A stretch of DNA of 64,000 nt, taken from Mesorhizobium sp. WSM2240. Lineage in GTDB: Bacteria > Pseudomonadota > Alphaproteobacteria > Rhizobiales > Rhizobiaceae. Each line of letters opens with the position of its first letter. Position 1 is the stretch's first letter. Location: NCBI RefSeq assembly GCF_040438645.1, contig NZ_CP159253.1:4888501-4952500 (forward strand). Direction: 5' to 3'. A program made the translations under genes and the position numbers. Positions 26,530 through 35,143 of the stretch are shown here, piece after piece. The notes under the pieces are model-generated. The model was not told where the DNA came from. It ran no database searches and saw only the letters and a list, made by a program, of their open reading frames with translations.

Positions 26530-27705
26530 ATGACGACTCTTTCAAAGCCGGACTTGCGTCCGGCAAACCCCAATTTCTCCTCAGGTCCCTGCGCCAAACG
26601 GCCCGGCTGGTCACTCCAGGCGCTCGGCAATGCCGCGCTCGGCCGCTCCCACCGTGCAAAAATCGGCAAGTCTAAGCTTGAGAACGCCATCGCGCTGACG
26701 CGCGAAGTGCTCCAGGTTCCGACCGACTACAGGATCGGCATCGTGCCGGCTTCCGACACCGGCGCGGTCGAAATGGCGCTATGGTCGCTGCTCGGCGAAC
26801 GGGGCGTCGACATGCTGGCCTGGGAAAGTTTTGGCGCGGGCTGGGTAACCGATGTCGTGAAGCAGCTCCGGCTGCCGGACGTGCGCCTTTTCGAAGCGCC
26901 TTACGGCGATTTGCCCGATCTTGCAGCCGTCGATTTCGACCGCGACGTGGTCTTCACCTGGAACGGCACGACCTCGGGCGCACGCGTCCCGAACGGCGAC
27001 TTCATCCCGGCCGACCGCAAGGGCCTGACCATTTGCGACGCCACCTCGGCCGCATTCGCGCAGCGTCTCGATTTCGCCAAACTCGACGTCGTCACCTTCT
27101 CCTGGCAGAAGGTGCTGGGCGGCGAAGGCGCGCATGGCATGCTTATCCTGAGCCCGCGCGCCGTCGAGCGGCTGGAAACCTACAAGCCTGCATGGCCGCT
27201 GCCAAAAATCTTTCGGCTTACTTCGGGCGGCAAGCTGATCGAGGGCATCTTCAAGGGCGAGACGATCAACACGCCCTCCATGCTCGCGGTCGAGGACTAT
27301 CTCGACGCTCTCCAATGGGCCAAATCAATCGGCGGGCTCGATGCATTGATCGCTCGTGCGGATGCCAATGCGGCTGTCATTGCCGACTGGGTTGCCGGCA
27401 ATCCGGCGGTCGATTTTCTCGCTTCCGCCCCGGACACGCGCTCCAACACCTCGGTCTGCCTGCGCTTCGTCGACCCGGCGGTCGCCGCCCTCGACGATGC
27501 CGGCCAGCAGGCATTCGTCAAAGGCTTCACGGGCGCGCTGGAGGCAGAAAAAGTTGCCTACGACATCGCCAGCTACCGTGACGCTCCGCCCGGCCTGCGC
27601 ATCTGGTGCGGGGCGACCGTCGAGACTTCCGATCTCAAGGCGCTGGCGCCTTGGCTTGACTGGGCATTCGCGCAGCAGAAGGCGGCGTTGAAGACCGCAG
27701 CCTGA
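26530..27705 (+). CDS. serC: Phosphoserine aminotransferase
   Basis: A 391-residue PLP enzyme of the class V fold converting 3-phosphohydroxypyruvate and glutamate to phosphoserine. It has [13 protein letters not shown] near the N-terminus, [30 protein letters not shown], and the PLP lysine in [14 protein letters not shown]. It belongs to the proteobacterial SerC group seen in rhizobia. The ATG at 26530 is placed by the adjacent leader hairpin and its GGAAGGA; an upstream frame continuation overlaps the leader. serA lies downstream, separated by alaE. Confidence 0.95.
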   Translation: MTTLSKPDLRPANPNFSSGPCAKRPGWSLQALGNAALGRSHRAKIGKSKLENAIALTREVLQVPTDYRIGIVPASDTGAVEMALWSLLGERGVDMLAWESFGAGWVTDVVKQLRLPDVRLFEAPYGDLPDLAAVDFDRDVVFTWNGTTSGARVPNGDFIPADRKGLTICDATSAAFAQRLDFAKLDVVTFSWQKVLGGEGAHGMLILSPRAVERLETYKPAWPLPKIFRLTSGGKLIEGIFKGETINTPSMLAVEDYLDALQWAKSIGGLDALIARADANAAVIADWVAGNPAVDFLASAPDTRSNTSVCLRFVDPAVAALDDAGQQAFVKGFTGALEAEKVAYDIASYRDAPPGLRIWCGATVETSDLKALAPWLDWAFAQQKAALKTAA

Positions 27706-27735
27706 TTGGCGGTTTCACTGCCGGGCGGTGGGGTC

Positions 27736-28188
27736 ATGAAACACTCTCTCAGCGCACGCAACTTCATTGCCGACACACTGGCGCTCGTTCTGTTCTTCAC
27801 CGTCGCGAGCGGGCTGAACGAGCGATTTATCGCCGGCATGTCCTGGCATGAGGTCTTGGTTTCGCGCTTGATCGGAGCGCCTCTGATGGTCCTAACGGCC
27901 CGGCCCTACGGACTCTGGCGGGACTGGGTCCTCGCCAGGACCGGTCCGTCAACGCGACGGGGGACGCTCCTCGCCGACGGGTTCGCCCTGCTGGTGTTCC
28001 AGGTGCCGATCTACGCCGCCATCATCGCGGCGGCTGGCGCGGAAGTGCTGGCGATAATCAAAGGCGTGCTCGGCTTCGCGGCCCTCATGCTGCTTCTTGG
28101 CCGACCCTACGGCCTGTGGCTCGACTTCATCCGTGGGCTCTTCGGTCTCGAAGGGCCCGGACAGAAACCGATGTCGCTGGGGGGTTGA
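27736..28188 (+). CDS. alaE: AlaE-type L-alanine exporter
   Basis: A 150-residue inner-membrane protein with four hydrophobic helices. It aligns by eye with E. coli AlaE: ADTLALVLFF at the start, AGMSWHEVLVSRLIGAPLMVL, the PYGLWRD loop, LADGFALLVFQVPIYAAI and a repeat of the RPYGLWLDF motif near the C-terminus. AlaE exports L-alanine to prevent toxic accumulation. It starts 30 bp after serC and is followed 92 bp later by serA. The name rests on motif similarity; the exported substrate in this host is not shown. Confidence 0.85.
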   Translation: MKHSLSARNFIADTLALVLFFTVASGLNERFIAGMSWHEVLVSRLIGAPLMVLTARPYGLWRDWVLARTGPSTRRGTLLADGFALLVFQVPIYAAIIAAAGAEVLAIIKGVLGFAALMLLLGRPYGLWLDFIRGLFGLEGPGQKPMSLGG

Positions 28189-28280
28189 CGTCAACAACCT
28201 GGCCAAAGGCCGCTCACGGTCTGCCAATCCACTTTCCATTCAACGGATCAGGGCAATCGCCCCAACATCAGGATACCATC

Positions 28281-29882
28281 ATGGCACCGCGCGTACTCGT
28301 CTCAGACAAACTCTCCCCTACCGCCGTTCAGATATTCAAGGATCGCGGCGTCGAGGTCGACTATCTGCCCGACATCGGCAAGGACAAGGAAAAGCTGCTC
28401 GAAATTATCGGCCAATATGATGGCCTCGCCATCCGCTCCGCCACCAAGGTCACGGAAAAGCTGATCAATGCGGCGCCGAGGCTGAAGGTGATCGGCCGTG
28501 CCGGCATCGGCGTCGACAATGTCGACATACCGGCCGCCAGCCGCAAGGGCATCATCGTGATGAATACGCCCTTCGGCAATTCGATCACCACAGCCGAGCA
28601 CGCCATCGCCATGATGTTCGCGCTGGCGCGGCAGATCCCGGAGGCCAACGCATCGACCCATGCCGGCAAGTGGGAAAAGAACCGCTTCATGGGCATCGAG
28701 ATCACCGGAAAGACGCTCGGCATCATTGGCTGCGGCAATATAGGCTCGATCGTCGCCACGCGCGGCGTCGGGCTGAAGATGCACGTCATCGCGTTCGACC
28801 CCTTCCTTTCGGAGGACCGCGCTTCCGAACTCGGCGTCGAGAAAGTCGACCTCGATGAGCTGTTCGCCCGCGCGGACTTCATCACGCTACACACGCCGCT
28901 GACCGACAAGACCCGGAACATCATCAATGCGGATTCCATCGCCAGGATGAAGAACGGCGTCAGGATCATAAACTGCGCCCGCGGCGGCCTGGTCGTTGAG
29001 GCCGACCTGATCGCAGCGCTGAAAAGCGGCAAGGTGGCGGGCGCCGGCATCGACGTGTTCGAAACCGAGCCCGCGATGGAACACCCTCTGTTCGGGATGG
29101 AGAATGTCGTCACCACGCCGCATCTCGGCGCCTCAACCACTGAAGCGCAGGAAAACGTGGCGCTGCAGATCGCCGAACAAATGTCGGACTATCTGGTCAA
29201 GGGCGCGGTTTCCAACGCCATCAACATGCCTTCGATCACCGCGGAGGAAGCGCCGCGCCTGAAACCCTTCGTCAAGCTGGCCGAGGTTCTGGGCGCTTTT
29301 GTCGGCCAGGTGACGGAAGACCCGATCAAGGAGGTGGAGATCCTGTTCGACGGCGTTACCGCCACGATGAATACGCGCGCCCTGATCAGTGCTGCGCTCG
29401 CCGGACTGATCCGGCCGCAGGTTTCAGACGTCAACATGGTGTCGGCGCCGATCATGGTGAAGGAGCGGGGGATCATTGTCGCCGAGGTCAAGCGCGACAA
29501 ATCGGGCGTCTTCGATGGCTACATCAAGCTTACCGTGACGACCGAAAAGCAGACGCGCTCGATCGCGGGAACCTGCTTCTCCGACCACAAGCCGCGCTTC
29601 ATCCAGATCAAGGGCATCAATCTCGACGCCGAGGTCGGCCAGCACATGCTCTATACGACCAACCCCGACGCACCCGGCATCATTGGCCTGCTCGGAACCA
29701 TTTGTGGCAACAACAATGTCAACATCGCCAACTTCCAGCTCGGCCGCAACCGGCCCGGCGGCGACGCCATCGCCCTGCTCTATCTCGATGCGCCGTTTCC
29801 TGAAAAGGCGCTGGCGGAGCTGCGGGCGAACAAGTCGATCGACTCGGCCAAGCGGCTGCAGTTCGACGTGGGCGGGATGTGA
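28281..29882 (+). CDS. serA: D-3-phosphoglycerate dehydrogenase
   Basis: A 533-residue enzyme of the long (type I) SerA class: substrate-binding half domains, an NAD domain with GIIGCGNIGSIVA, the active-site INCARGGLV and HLGAST (catalytic His) segments, an intervening ASB domain and a C-terminal ACT domain (PGIIGLLGTICGNNNVNIA). It performs the first step of serine synthesis. The ATG at 28281 gives the standard N-terminus RVLVSDKLSP; a frame open for 55 codons upstream overlaps alaE and is not used. Confidence 0.97.
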   Translation: MAPRVLVSDKLSPTAVQIFKDRGVEVDYLPDIGKDKEKLLEIIGQYDGLAIRSATKVTEKLINAAPRLKVIGRAGIGVDNVDIPAASRKGIIVMNTPFGNSITTAEHAIAMMFALARQIPEANASTHAGKWEKNRFMGIEITGKTLGIIGCGNIGSIVATRGVGLKMHVIAFDPFLSEDRASELGVEKVDLDELFARADFITLHTPLTDKTRNIINADSIARMKNGVRIINCARGGLVVEADLIAALKSGKVAGAGIDVFETEPAMEHPLFGMENVVTTPHLGASTTEAQENVALQIAEQMSDYLVKGAVSNAINMPSITAEEAPRLKPFVKLAEVLGAFVGQVTEDPIKEVEILFDGVTATMNTRALISAALAGLIRPQVSDVNMVSAPIMVKERGIIVAEVKRDKSGVFDGYIKLTVTTEKQTRSIAGTCFSDHKPRFIQIKGINLDAEVGQHMLYTTNPDAPGIIGLLGTICGNNNVNIANFQLGRNRPGGDAIALLYLDAPFPEKALAELRANKSIDSAKRLQFDVGGM

Positions 29883-29896
29883 TGGCGGTGACGGCG

Positions 29897-29925
29897 AAAA
29901 AGCACGGGCTTCCTGTGAGCTTTTT
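29897..29925 (+). terminator. Terminator after serA
   Basis: AAAAAGC pairs with GCTTTTT and an inner five-pair helix has one G-U pair; a two-base bulge (GA) separates them. The T-run continues as TTTTTGTTTT. Confidence 0.65.
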
Positions 29926-29970
29926 GTTTTCGGCCTACTGCTGTATCATCCGGCAGTTGGAGGCACCGGG

Positions 29971-30198
29971 ATGAAATTGGTCGTTGACGTACGATGGGAC
30001 GATGAAGCCTCGATCTGGTACGCCGTTTCCCGTGGAAGGATTGGGCTAGCGACCGAGAGTGAGTCTCTCGATGGTCTGCGTGAGCGTATTTTGCTGGTCT
30101 TGCCAGACTTGCTCGATCTGGACGATGTCGCAGACCTCGATGTCGAGCTTGTTGTCCATGGCATTTCCGCCCCGTCCAATCCCATCGCGGCTGAATAG
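29971..30198 (+). CDS. DUF1902-type antitoxin (HicB-like)
   Basis: A 75-residue protein beginning MKLVVDVRWDDEASIWYAVS and continuing with IGLATESESLDGLRERI, the partially degraded RNase-H-like fold of the HicB/DUF1902 family, which lacks a separate DNA-binding domain here. A GGAGG box lies 7 bp before the ATG. It precedes a HicA-type toxin gene by 75 bp, supporting an antitoxin role. Confidence in the fold is good; activity is inferred from the pair. Confidence 0.8.
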   Translation: MKLVVDVRWDDEASIWYAVSRGRIGLATESESLDGLRERILLVLPDLLDLDDVADLDVELVVHGISAPSNPIAAE

Positions 30199-30273
30199 CC
30201 CTTGCCGGTAGGTCTACACTGTGGATACGCGCCTATAGTGACGCCATGATTAGTTGCGGCACTTAGGTGATCG

Positions 30274-30468
30274 ATGCAGAACTTTGCTAAGCCGTTGAAG
30301 AAATTGCTCACGAGCGCCGGTTGGACGATGCTTCGGCAAGGTAAGGGGGATCACGAAATCTGGCACAATCTTGAGACCGGGCAACGTGTCACAGTGGTGA
30401 CCTTCCTGAAGTCTCGCCACTTGGCGAACGACATATTGAAGGATGCCGGGCTGCCCAAGGCCTTCTGA
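30274..30468 (+). CDS. hicA: HicA-type mRNA interferase toxin
   Basis: A 64-residue double-stranded-RNA-binding-like protein. The family signature is visible: KLLTSAGWTMLRQGKGDHEIWHN, with the catalytic His in GDHEIW, then VTVVTFLKSRHLANDILKDAGL. HicA toxins cleave mRNAs and are blocked by a HicB partner; here the upstream DUF1902 gene is the probable partner. AGGTGA precedes the ATG. The stop abuts the end of the convergent DMT gene with no spacer. Confidence 0.88.
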   Translation: MQNFAKPLKKLLTSAGWTMLRQGKGDHEIWHNLETGQRVTVVTFLKSRHLANDILKDAGLPKAF

Positions 30469-31359
30469 TCACACCTCTATTTTCCGGCCGCTATGCTCCG
30501 CGAGCCAGATGCCGCCGAGCACCATGATCATCGCCAGGGCGTGATAGGCATAAAAATCCTCGCCCAGGAGCAGGATCGACAGCAGCGTGCCGAAGATCGG
30601 CACCAGATTGATGAACAGGCCGGCGCGGTTGGCGCCGATCAATTCCACGCCGCGGATGTAGAATATCTGCGCCAGGATCGACGGGAACAGAACCGTATAG
30701 ACGACGATCGCCCATCCTTGCGCGTCGGGCACGATGGCGTTTGCGGTCCAGAACTCCGCCAACGCGAAGGGAATGCAGGTGACGAAGGCGGTGCCGGTGA
30801 GCATGATCATCAGGCTTTGCCAGTGGATCATCGGCCTGAAGCGTAGCGCAACCGTATAGGCGGCATAGACGAGCGCCGCGATCAGCATCAGCGCGTCGCC
30901 GAAATTGACGCCGAGGTGCAGCAGCGCGACGGGATCGCCATGGCTCGCCACCACGGCCACGCCGGCCAGCGAAAGGATGAAGCCGACGATCTGCGCCCAC
31001 GTCACGCGCATGCGAAACAGAAGAAAATTGCCGGCGAAGATCAGCATCGGGATGCCGGCCTGCTCGATCGACGCGTTGATCGCGCTGGTATAGATCAGCG
31101 CCGTGTAGAGCGCCATGTTGAAGACGGTGAAGCCGAGCGCTCCGAGCGCCGTCAGATAAACCAGACGCCGGCGCACCTTGCTCCAGTCGGCCCTGAGCCG
31201 CGGCCAACCTAAGGCGAGCAGGATAGCCATTGCGAGCCCCCAGCGCAGCGTGGTGAGCAGCATGGGCGAGACATGGCCGACCGCCAGCTTGCCGGCAACG
31301 GCATTGCCGCCCCAGAACAGGGTGGTGAGGCCAAGCAACAGATAGGCATTTTTGTTCAC
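30469..31359 (-). CDS. DMT superfamily (EamA) transporter
   Basis: A 296-residue inner-membrane protein with ten predicted spans in two EamA repeats. The N-terminal YLLLGLTTLFWGGNAVAGK segment is the family hallmark; IGANRAGLFINLVPIFGTL is the equivalent in the second repeat. Family members export amino acids or other metabolites; the substrate is unknown. The GTG at 31359 gives a start just before the first helix and is preferred to an ATG 15 codons upstream. The gene converges on hicA. Confidence 0.88.
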   Translation of the reverse strand: MNKNAYLLLGLTTLFWGGNAVAGKLAVGHVSPMLLTTLRWGLAMAILLALGWPRLRADWSKVRRRLVYLTALGALGFTVFNMALYTALIYTSAINASIEQAGIPMLIFAGNFLLFRMRVTWAQIVGFILSLAGVAVVASHGDPVALLHLGVNFGDALMLIAALVYAAYTVALRFRPMIHWQSLMIMLTGTAFVTCIPFALAEFWTANAIVPDAQGWAIVVYTVLFPSILAQIFYIRGVELIGANRAGLFINLVPIFGTLLSILLLGEDFYAYHALAMIMVLGGIWLAEHSGRKIEV

Positions 31360-31556
31360 GGGGCGGGTCCGAAGGATCAGGCCTGCCGACCTAGGCCCCG
31401 CCACCTGTCAAGTAAAGGACGCCAGACGCGGAAAATCTTGTGCCTGCGAGCACTTGGCGCGGCAAAGAATGGTCGCGCTCCGCGCTTCGTGACGTTATAG
31501 AGGCCTGTCGTTTCGTGCACTAGCAGCCGCTTTGGCGGCGTCTGAAGGGAATAATC

Positions 31557-32855
31557 ATGGCCAATGTGGTGGTCGTCGGCTCGCAGTGGGGCGACGAAGG
31601 CAAGGGCAAGATCGTCGACTGGCTCTCGGAGCGCGCCGATGTGGTCGTGCGCTTCCAGGGTGGCCATAATGCCGGGCACACTCTGGTCGTCGACAGCAAG
31701 GTCTACAAGCTATCGCTGCTCCCTTCGGGTATCGTGCGCGAGGGCAAGCTCTCCATCATCGGCAATGGCGTTGTTTTCGATCCGCATGCATTCGTGGCCG
31801 AATCGGCGAAGCTGAGGGCTCAAGGCGTCGATGTTACGCCCGAATGCCTGAAAATTGCCGAAAACACCGCGCTTATCCTGTCCTTGCACCGGGAACTCGA
31901 CGGGTTTCGCGAAGATGCGGCGTCGAATTCGGGCACAAAAATAGGGACAACCCGCAGAGGCATCGGACCGGCCTATGAAGACAAGGTCGGCCGCCGCGCC
32001 GTGCGGGTGATGGATTTGGCGGATTTGGACACTCTCCCCCTCAAGGTGGATCGGCTGCTGACGCACCACAATGCACTGCGGCGCGGGCTCGGCCATCCTG
32101 AGGTCGCGCATGAGGCGATCATGCAGGAACTGACGTCGGTCGCCGACGACATCCTGCCCTATATGGACCGGGTCTGGAAAATCCTCGACGACAGGCGCCG
32201 CGCCGGCGCGCGCATCCTGTTCGAGGGAGCCCAGGGCACACTGCTCGACATCGACCACGGCACCTACCCGTTCGTCACCTCGTCCAATACAGTGGCCGGA
32301 CAGGCCTCGCCCGGCGCGGGCATTGGTCCCGATTCAATCGGCTATGTGCTCGGCATCACCAAGGCCTACACCACGCGGGTCGGCGAGGGGCCGTTTCCGA
32401 CCGAGCAGGACAACGAAATCGGCGAGTTCCTGGGCACCAGGGGTCATGAATTCGGCACCGTAACCGGCCGCAAGCGGCGCTGCGGATGGTTTGACGCGGT
32501 GCTGGTGCGGCAGGCGGTAGCGGTCAACGGCATCAACGGCATCGCGCTGACCAAGCTCGACGTGCTGGACGGCCTTGACGAGATCAAGGTCTGCACCGGC
32601 TACCGCCTCGACGGCGTGCTTATCGACTATCTGCCGGCGAGCCAGGGCGCGCAGGCGCGCGTCGAACCGGTCTATGAAACGCTGGAAGGCTGGAAAGGGA
32701 CGACCAAGGGCGCGCGCAGCTGGAACGACCTGCCGGCCCAGGCGGTGAAGTATGTCCGCCACATCGAGGAACTGATCGGCGCGCCGGTGGCGCTGCTCTC
32801 AACAAGTCCGGAACGGGACGACACGATACTTGTGACCGACCCGTTTCAAGACTAG
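31557..32855 (+). CDS. purA: Adenylosuccinate synthase
   Basis: A 432-residue enzyme joining aspartate to IMP with GTP, the committed step of AMP synthesis. It shows the GTP loop [16 protein letters not shown] with catalytic Asp, GGHNAGHT with catalytic His, [33 protein letters not shown] and TGRKRRCGW. The length is canonical. GGGAATAATC precedes the ATG. Confidence 0.98.
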   Translation: MANVVVVGSQWGDEGKGKIVDWLSERADVVVRFQGGHNAGHTLVVDSKVYKLSLLPSGIVREGKLSIIGNGVVFDPHAFVAESAKLRAQGVDVTPECLKIAENTALILSLHRELDGFREDAASNSGTKIGTTRRGIGPAYEDKVGRRAVRVMDLADLDTLPLKVDRLLTHHNALRRGLGHPEVAHEAIMQELTSVADDILPYMDRVWKILDDRRRAGARILFEGAQGTLLDIDHGTYPFVTSSNTVAGQASPGAGIGPDSIGYVLGITKAYTTRVGEGPFPTEQDNEIGEFLGTRGHEFGTVTGRKRRCGWFDAVLVRQAVAVNGINGIALTKLDVLDGLDEIKVCTGYRLDGVLIDYLPASQGAQARVEPVYETLEGWKGTTKGARSWNDLPAQAVKYVRHIEELIGAPVALLSTSPERDDTILVTDPFQD

Positions 32856-32929
32856 ATTTTGGCCCTTTCCGGGCCTCGCGGCCGTCATGAAGGCGCGATC
32901 CGGAACAAGGAATTCACAGGTCGACAAGC

Positions 32930-34519
32930 ATGGCAGATTTCGTAGCGGTTCTGAAAAAGACGCTGGACGGGTTGAACGACGCCACTCCGCAAACGCGCGA
33001 GAAGGTGTACGACAAGGCACGCTCGACCATCGCCGCAAAACTCGCCGCGATGAACCCGCCGCCGCCCGAAGGCGTGATCGACCGCCAGAAGCGCGCCCTC
33101 GAGGAGGCGATCGCCAGCATTGAGCGGGAATATGCAGTCGAACATGCGTCGAACGACCCGCTGGCCGAACTCGAGAATGTTTTCGCGTCTTTGAAGAATC
33201 CCGAGCCGCGGCCGCTCCGGCAGGAACCGCCTGCGGCGTCGAAAGCTGCCCCTCCACCTCCGCAGCCTGCGCCTGTTCCCGCGCCGGTGTCCGCGCCCGA
33301 GCCCCCGCCGGCGGAAAAGGTTCCGCCATTGGCGGGCAGCCCGGCACTGGGTCCGGAGATGGAGCGCGACGACGCGGTCCACGAAGACGAAGACGACGGC
33401 GATCCCGAAACGGAAATCATAGCGCCGGATCGTCCCTATGAGCGCCGACGCAGCTATGGCGGCCTCGTAGCGGCCGGCATCGCGCTCGCCCTTCTCGCGG
33501 GCGGCGGCTATGGCGTCTGGCTGAACAAGGACGCCTTCAGCGACATTCTGGGACTGGAACAGTCCGGCCCCATGGCCGGAGCACCGGTCGAGACCAGGCC
33601 GCTCGTCGAGCCTGAAGACGAGCCGGAAACGGAAATGGCTGCGGCGCCTCCGGCGGAAACTCCGCCGGCCGATACGCCGCCGGCCGCCGCTCCCGCCGAA
33701 ACCAAGTTCACGCAGCGGCTGACCAGCGATGGCGGCGAAGTCGATCCCGGTCCGGCCGGCGGCGAGGCCGCCATCGGCGAAGGCACCTCCGTCGCCGCGG
33801 CGACGCAGCCCCCGGGTGCGCCTGTAACGCCCGAGCCGGCCGCGCCGGCTGACCAGAACGGCGCTGCGGAACCGGGCGCGCCTCCAGCCGGGCAGCCGTC
33901 GGCCGCAGAAGGCGAGACGCCGGCCGAACCCGATGTTCCGGTCTCAGAGCCGACAGTCGCCGTCGGCCAGAGAGCGATCTTCTACGAGGAGCGCACCAAT
34001 GTCGCCGAGGGCTCGGCAGAGCCTGGCTCCATCGTCTGGTCGCTGGTACAGGAATCACCTGGCGGCGACCTGCCCCCCGAGCCGGCGATCCGCGCCGAGG
34101 CCACCATCCCCGGCAAGGACGTGCAATTGCGCATGACCATCAGGCGCAACGCCGACCAGACGCTGCCGGCCAGCCACATCATCGAGGTTATATTCCTGAC
34201 GCCCGAAGGCTTTGAGGGCGGCGGCATCGACAATGTTCTGCGCATTTCGATGAAGGGCTCGGAGCAGGAGGCGGGCAGCCCGCTGATCGGCATTCCTGCC
34301 AAGATCGCCGACGGCTTCTTCCTGGTGGCGCTCAACGATTCCAAGCCGGAGATCGACGCCAATCTTACGCTGCTCCGCCGCCAGAGCTGGATCGACGTGC
34401 CGGTCATCTACAAGTCCGGCCGCCGCGCGCTTTTCACCATGGAAAAGGGCATTCCCGGCGCGAAAGTGTTCGACGAGGCGATGAAAGCCTGGCAGGCCGC
34501 AAGCAGCAGCGCCGGCTGA
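32930..34519 (+). CDS. Conserved hypothetical single-pass membrane protein
   Basis: A 529-residue protein not assigned to a known family. The first 90 residues are a charged helical domain (MADFVAVLKKTLDGLND, then a helix ending LENVFASL). A proline-rich stretch, an acidic segment and one membrane span (about residues 178-198, GLVAAGIALALLAGGGYGVW) follow, then a long Pro/Ala/Glu-rich periplasmic linker and a compact C-terminal domain of about 190 residues (from VGQRAIFYEER to the end). It is Ala/Pro/Glu-biased but has no internal stop. It follows purA by 74 bp and could be co-transcribed with it. Function unknown. Confidence 0.75.
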   Translation: MADFVAVLKKTLDGLNDATPQTREKVYDKARSTIAAKLAAMNPPPPEGVIDRQKRALEEAIASIEREYAVEHASNDPLAELENVFASLKNPEPRPLRQEPPAASKAAPPPPQPAPVPAPVSAPEPPPAEKVPPLAGSPALGPEMERDDAVHEDEDDGDPETEIIAPDRPYERRRSYGGLVAAGIALALLAGGGYGVWLNKDAFSDILGLEQSGPMAGAPVETRPLVEPEDEPETEMAAAPPAETPPADTPPAAAPAETKFTQRLTSDGGEVDPGPAGGEAAIGEGTSVAAATQPPGAPVTPEPAAPADQNGAAEPGAPPAGQPSAAEGETPAEPDVPVSEPTVAVGQRAIFYEERTNVAEGSAEPGSIVWSLVQESPGGDLPPEPAIRAEATIPGKDVQLRMTIRRNADQTLPASHIIEVIFLTPEGFEGGGIDNVLRISMKGSEQEAGSPLIGIPAKIADGFFLVALNDSKPEIDANLTLLRRQSWIDVPVIYKSGRRALFTMEKGIPGAKVFDEAMKAWQAASSSAG

Positions 34520-34541
34520 TGAAGGGCCGCCGGGCGGCGCG

Positions 34542-34841
34542 TCAGAATCCCTGGAACAGCATGTCGAGCGCGCCGACGATCTGATCGTGGTGCGGAAGCA
34601 GATTGATTCTGGACTCGGCAAGCCGAACCGCGGGAACCGTAGCGATCAGATGCGTGAACATTGCATAATGCTTGCCGTTAATTGAGAAAACCGGATTGAG
34701 CTTACGCACTACCCGCAACTTTTCGACATACGGCACCAGCGGGACCACGACGCGCGTGTTTAATTCATCCAGAAGGTCGGCTTGGACCTCGAGCAGATAG
34801 CCGGGTCCGCCCGGATTCGGGAACACGTCGTACCGCGCCAT
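34542..34841 (-). CDS. ccdB: CcdB-like toxin
   Basis: A 99-residue CcdB-family protein. The family features are a start MARYDVFPNPGG, the strand GYLLEVQADLLDEL, VVVPLVP, the loop INGKHYAMFTHLIATVP and the C-terminal LPHHDQIVGALDMLFQGF helix, whose tip in the F-plasmid protein contacts GyrA. CcdB poisons DNA gyrase. The gene overlaps ccdA by one base (TGATG), so the two are coupled, antitoxin first. Length is typical. Confidence 0.92.
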   Translation of the reverse strand: MARYDVFPNPGGPGYLLEVQADLLDELNTRVVVPLVPYVEKLRVVRKLNPVFSINGKHYAMFTHLIATVPAVRLAESRINLLPHHDQIVGALDMLFQGF

Positions 34842-35083
34842 CAGAACTGCCGGTATTTTTCCAGCGGCAAGCCGTGTTTCTCTACATACTCGTTAAGGCT
34901 CTGGATCGCCTCTCGGTTCTCGATCTTCCAAAGCCGCGCCTTTTCTTCGGCCACCGCATCCGCGATGCTTTTCTCGGCGACGCGGGAGATGTTGATGTCG
35001 AGGTTCTTCGCCTCGGCGACCAGCCGCGCGTCGAGGGAAAGGTTAGTCGATTTTCGTTGTGCGGAACGGGACTGGCGCATCAT
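34841..35083 (-). CDS. ccdA: CcdA-like antitoxin
   Basis: A CcdA-family antitoxin of 80 residues. An N-terminal basic ribbon-helix-helix (RSAQRKSTNLSLDARLVAEA) is the DNA-binding dimerisation domain and the rest, with the terminal NEYVEKHGLPLEKYRQF, is the CcdB-binding tail. The ATG pair at 35083/35080 is preferred because it starts immediately before the ribbon and after the operator-like palindrome; a frame extending to 35137 crosses that palindrome. It precedes ccdB with a one-base overlap. Confidence 0.92.
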   Translation of the reverse strand: MMRQSRSAQRKSTNLSLDARLVAEAKNLDINISRVAEKSIADAVAEEKARLWKIENREAIQSLNEYVEKHGLPLEKYRQF

Positions 35084-35097
35084 GGGTGTCTCACCAA

Positions 35098-35124
35098 TTG
35101 ATGCGCACAATCTATGCGCATCAA
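35098..35124. promoter_or_regulatory. ccdAB operator/promoter palindrome
   Basis: Ten-base perfect inverted arms TTGATGCGCA and TGCGCATCAA with a 7-base spacer, 14 bp upstream of the ccdA start. On the minus strand TTGATG can act as -35 and TCAATT, 17 bp later, as -10, so the dyad covers the promoter. This fits CcdA autorepression. Confidence 0.65.
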
Positions 35125-35143
35125 AAGACGATCGCAATGCCGC

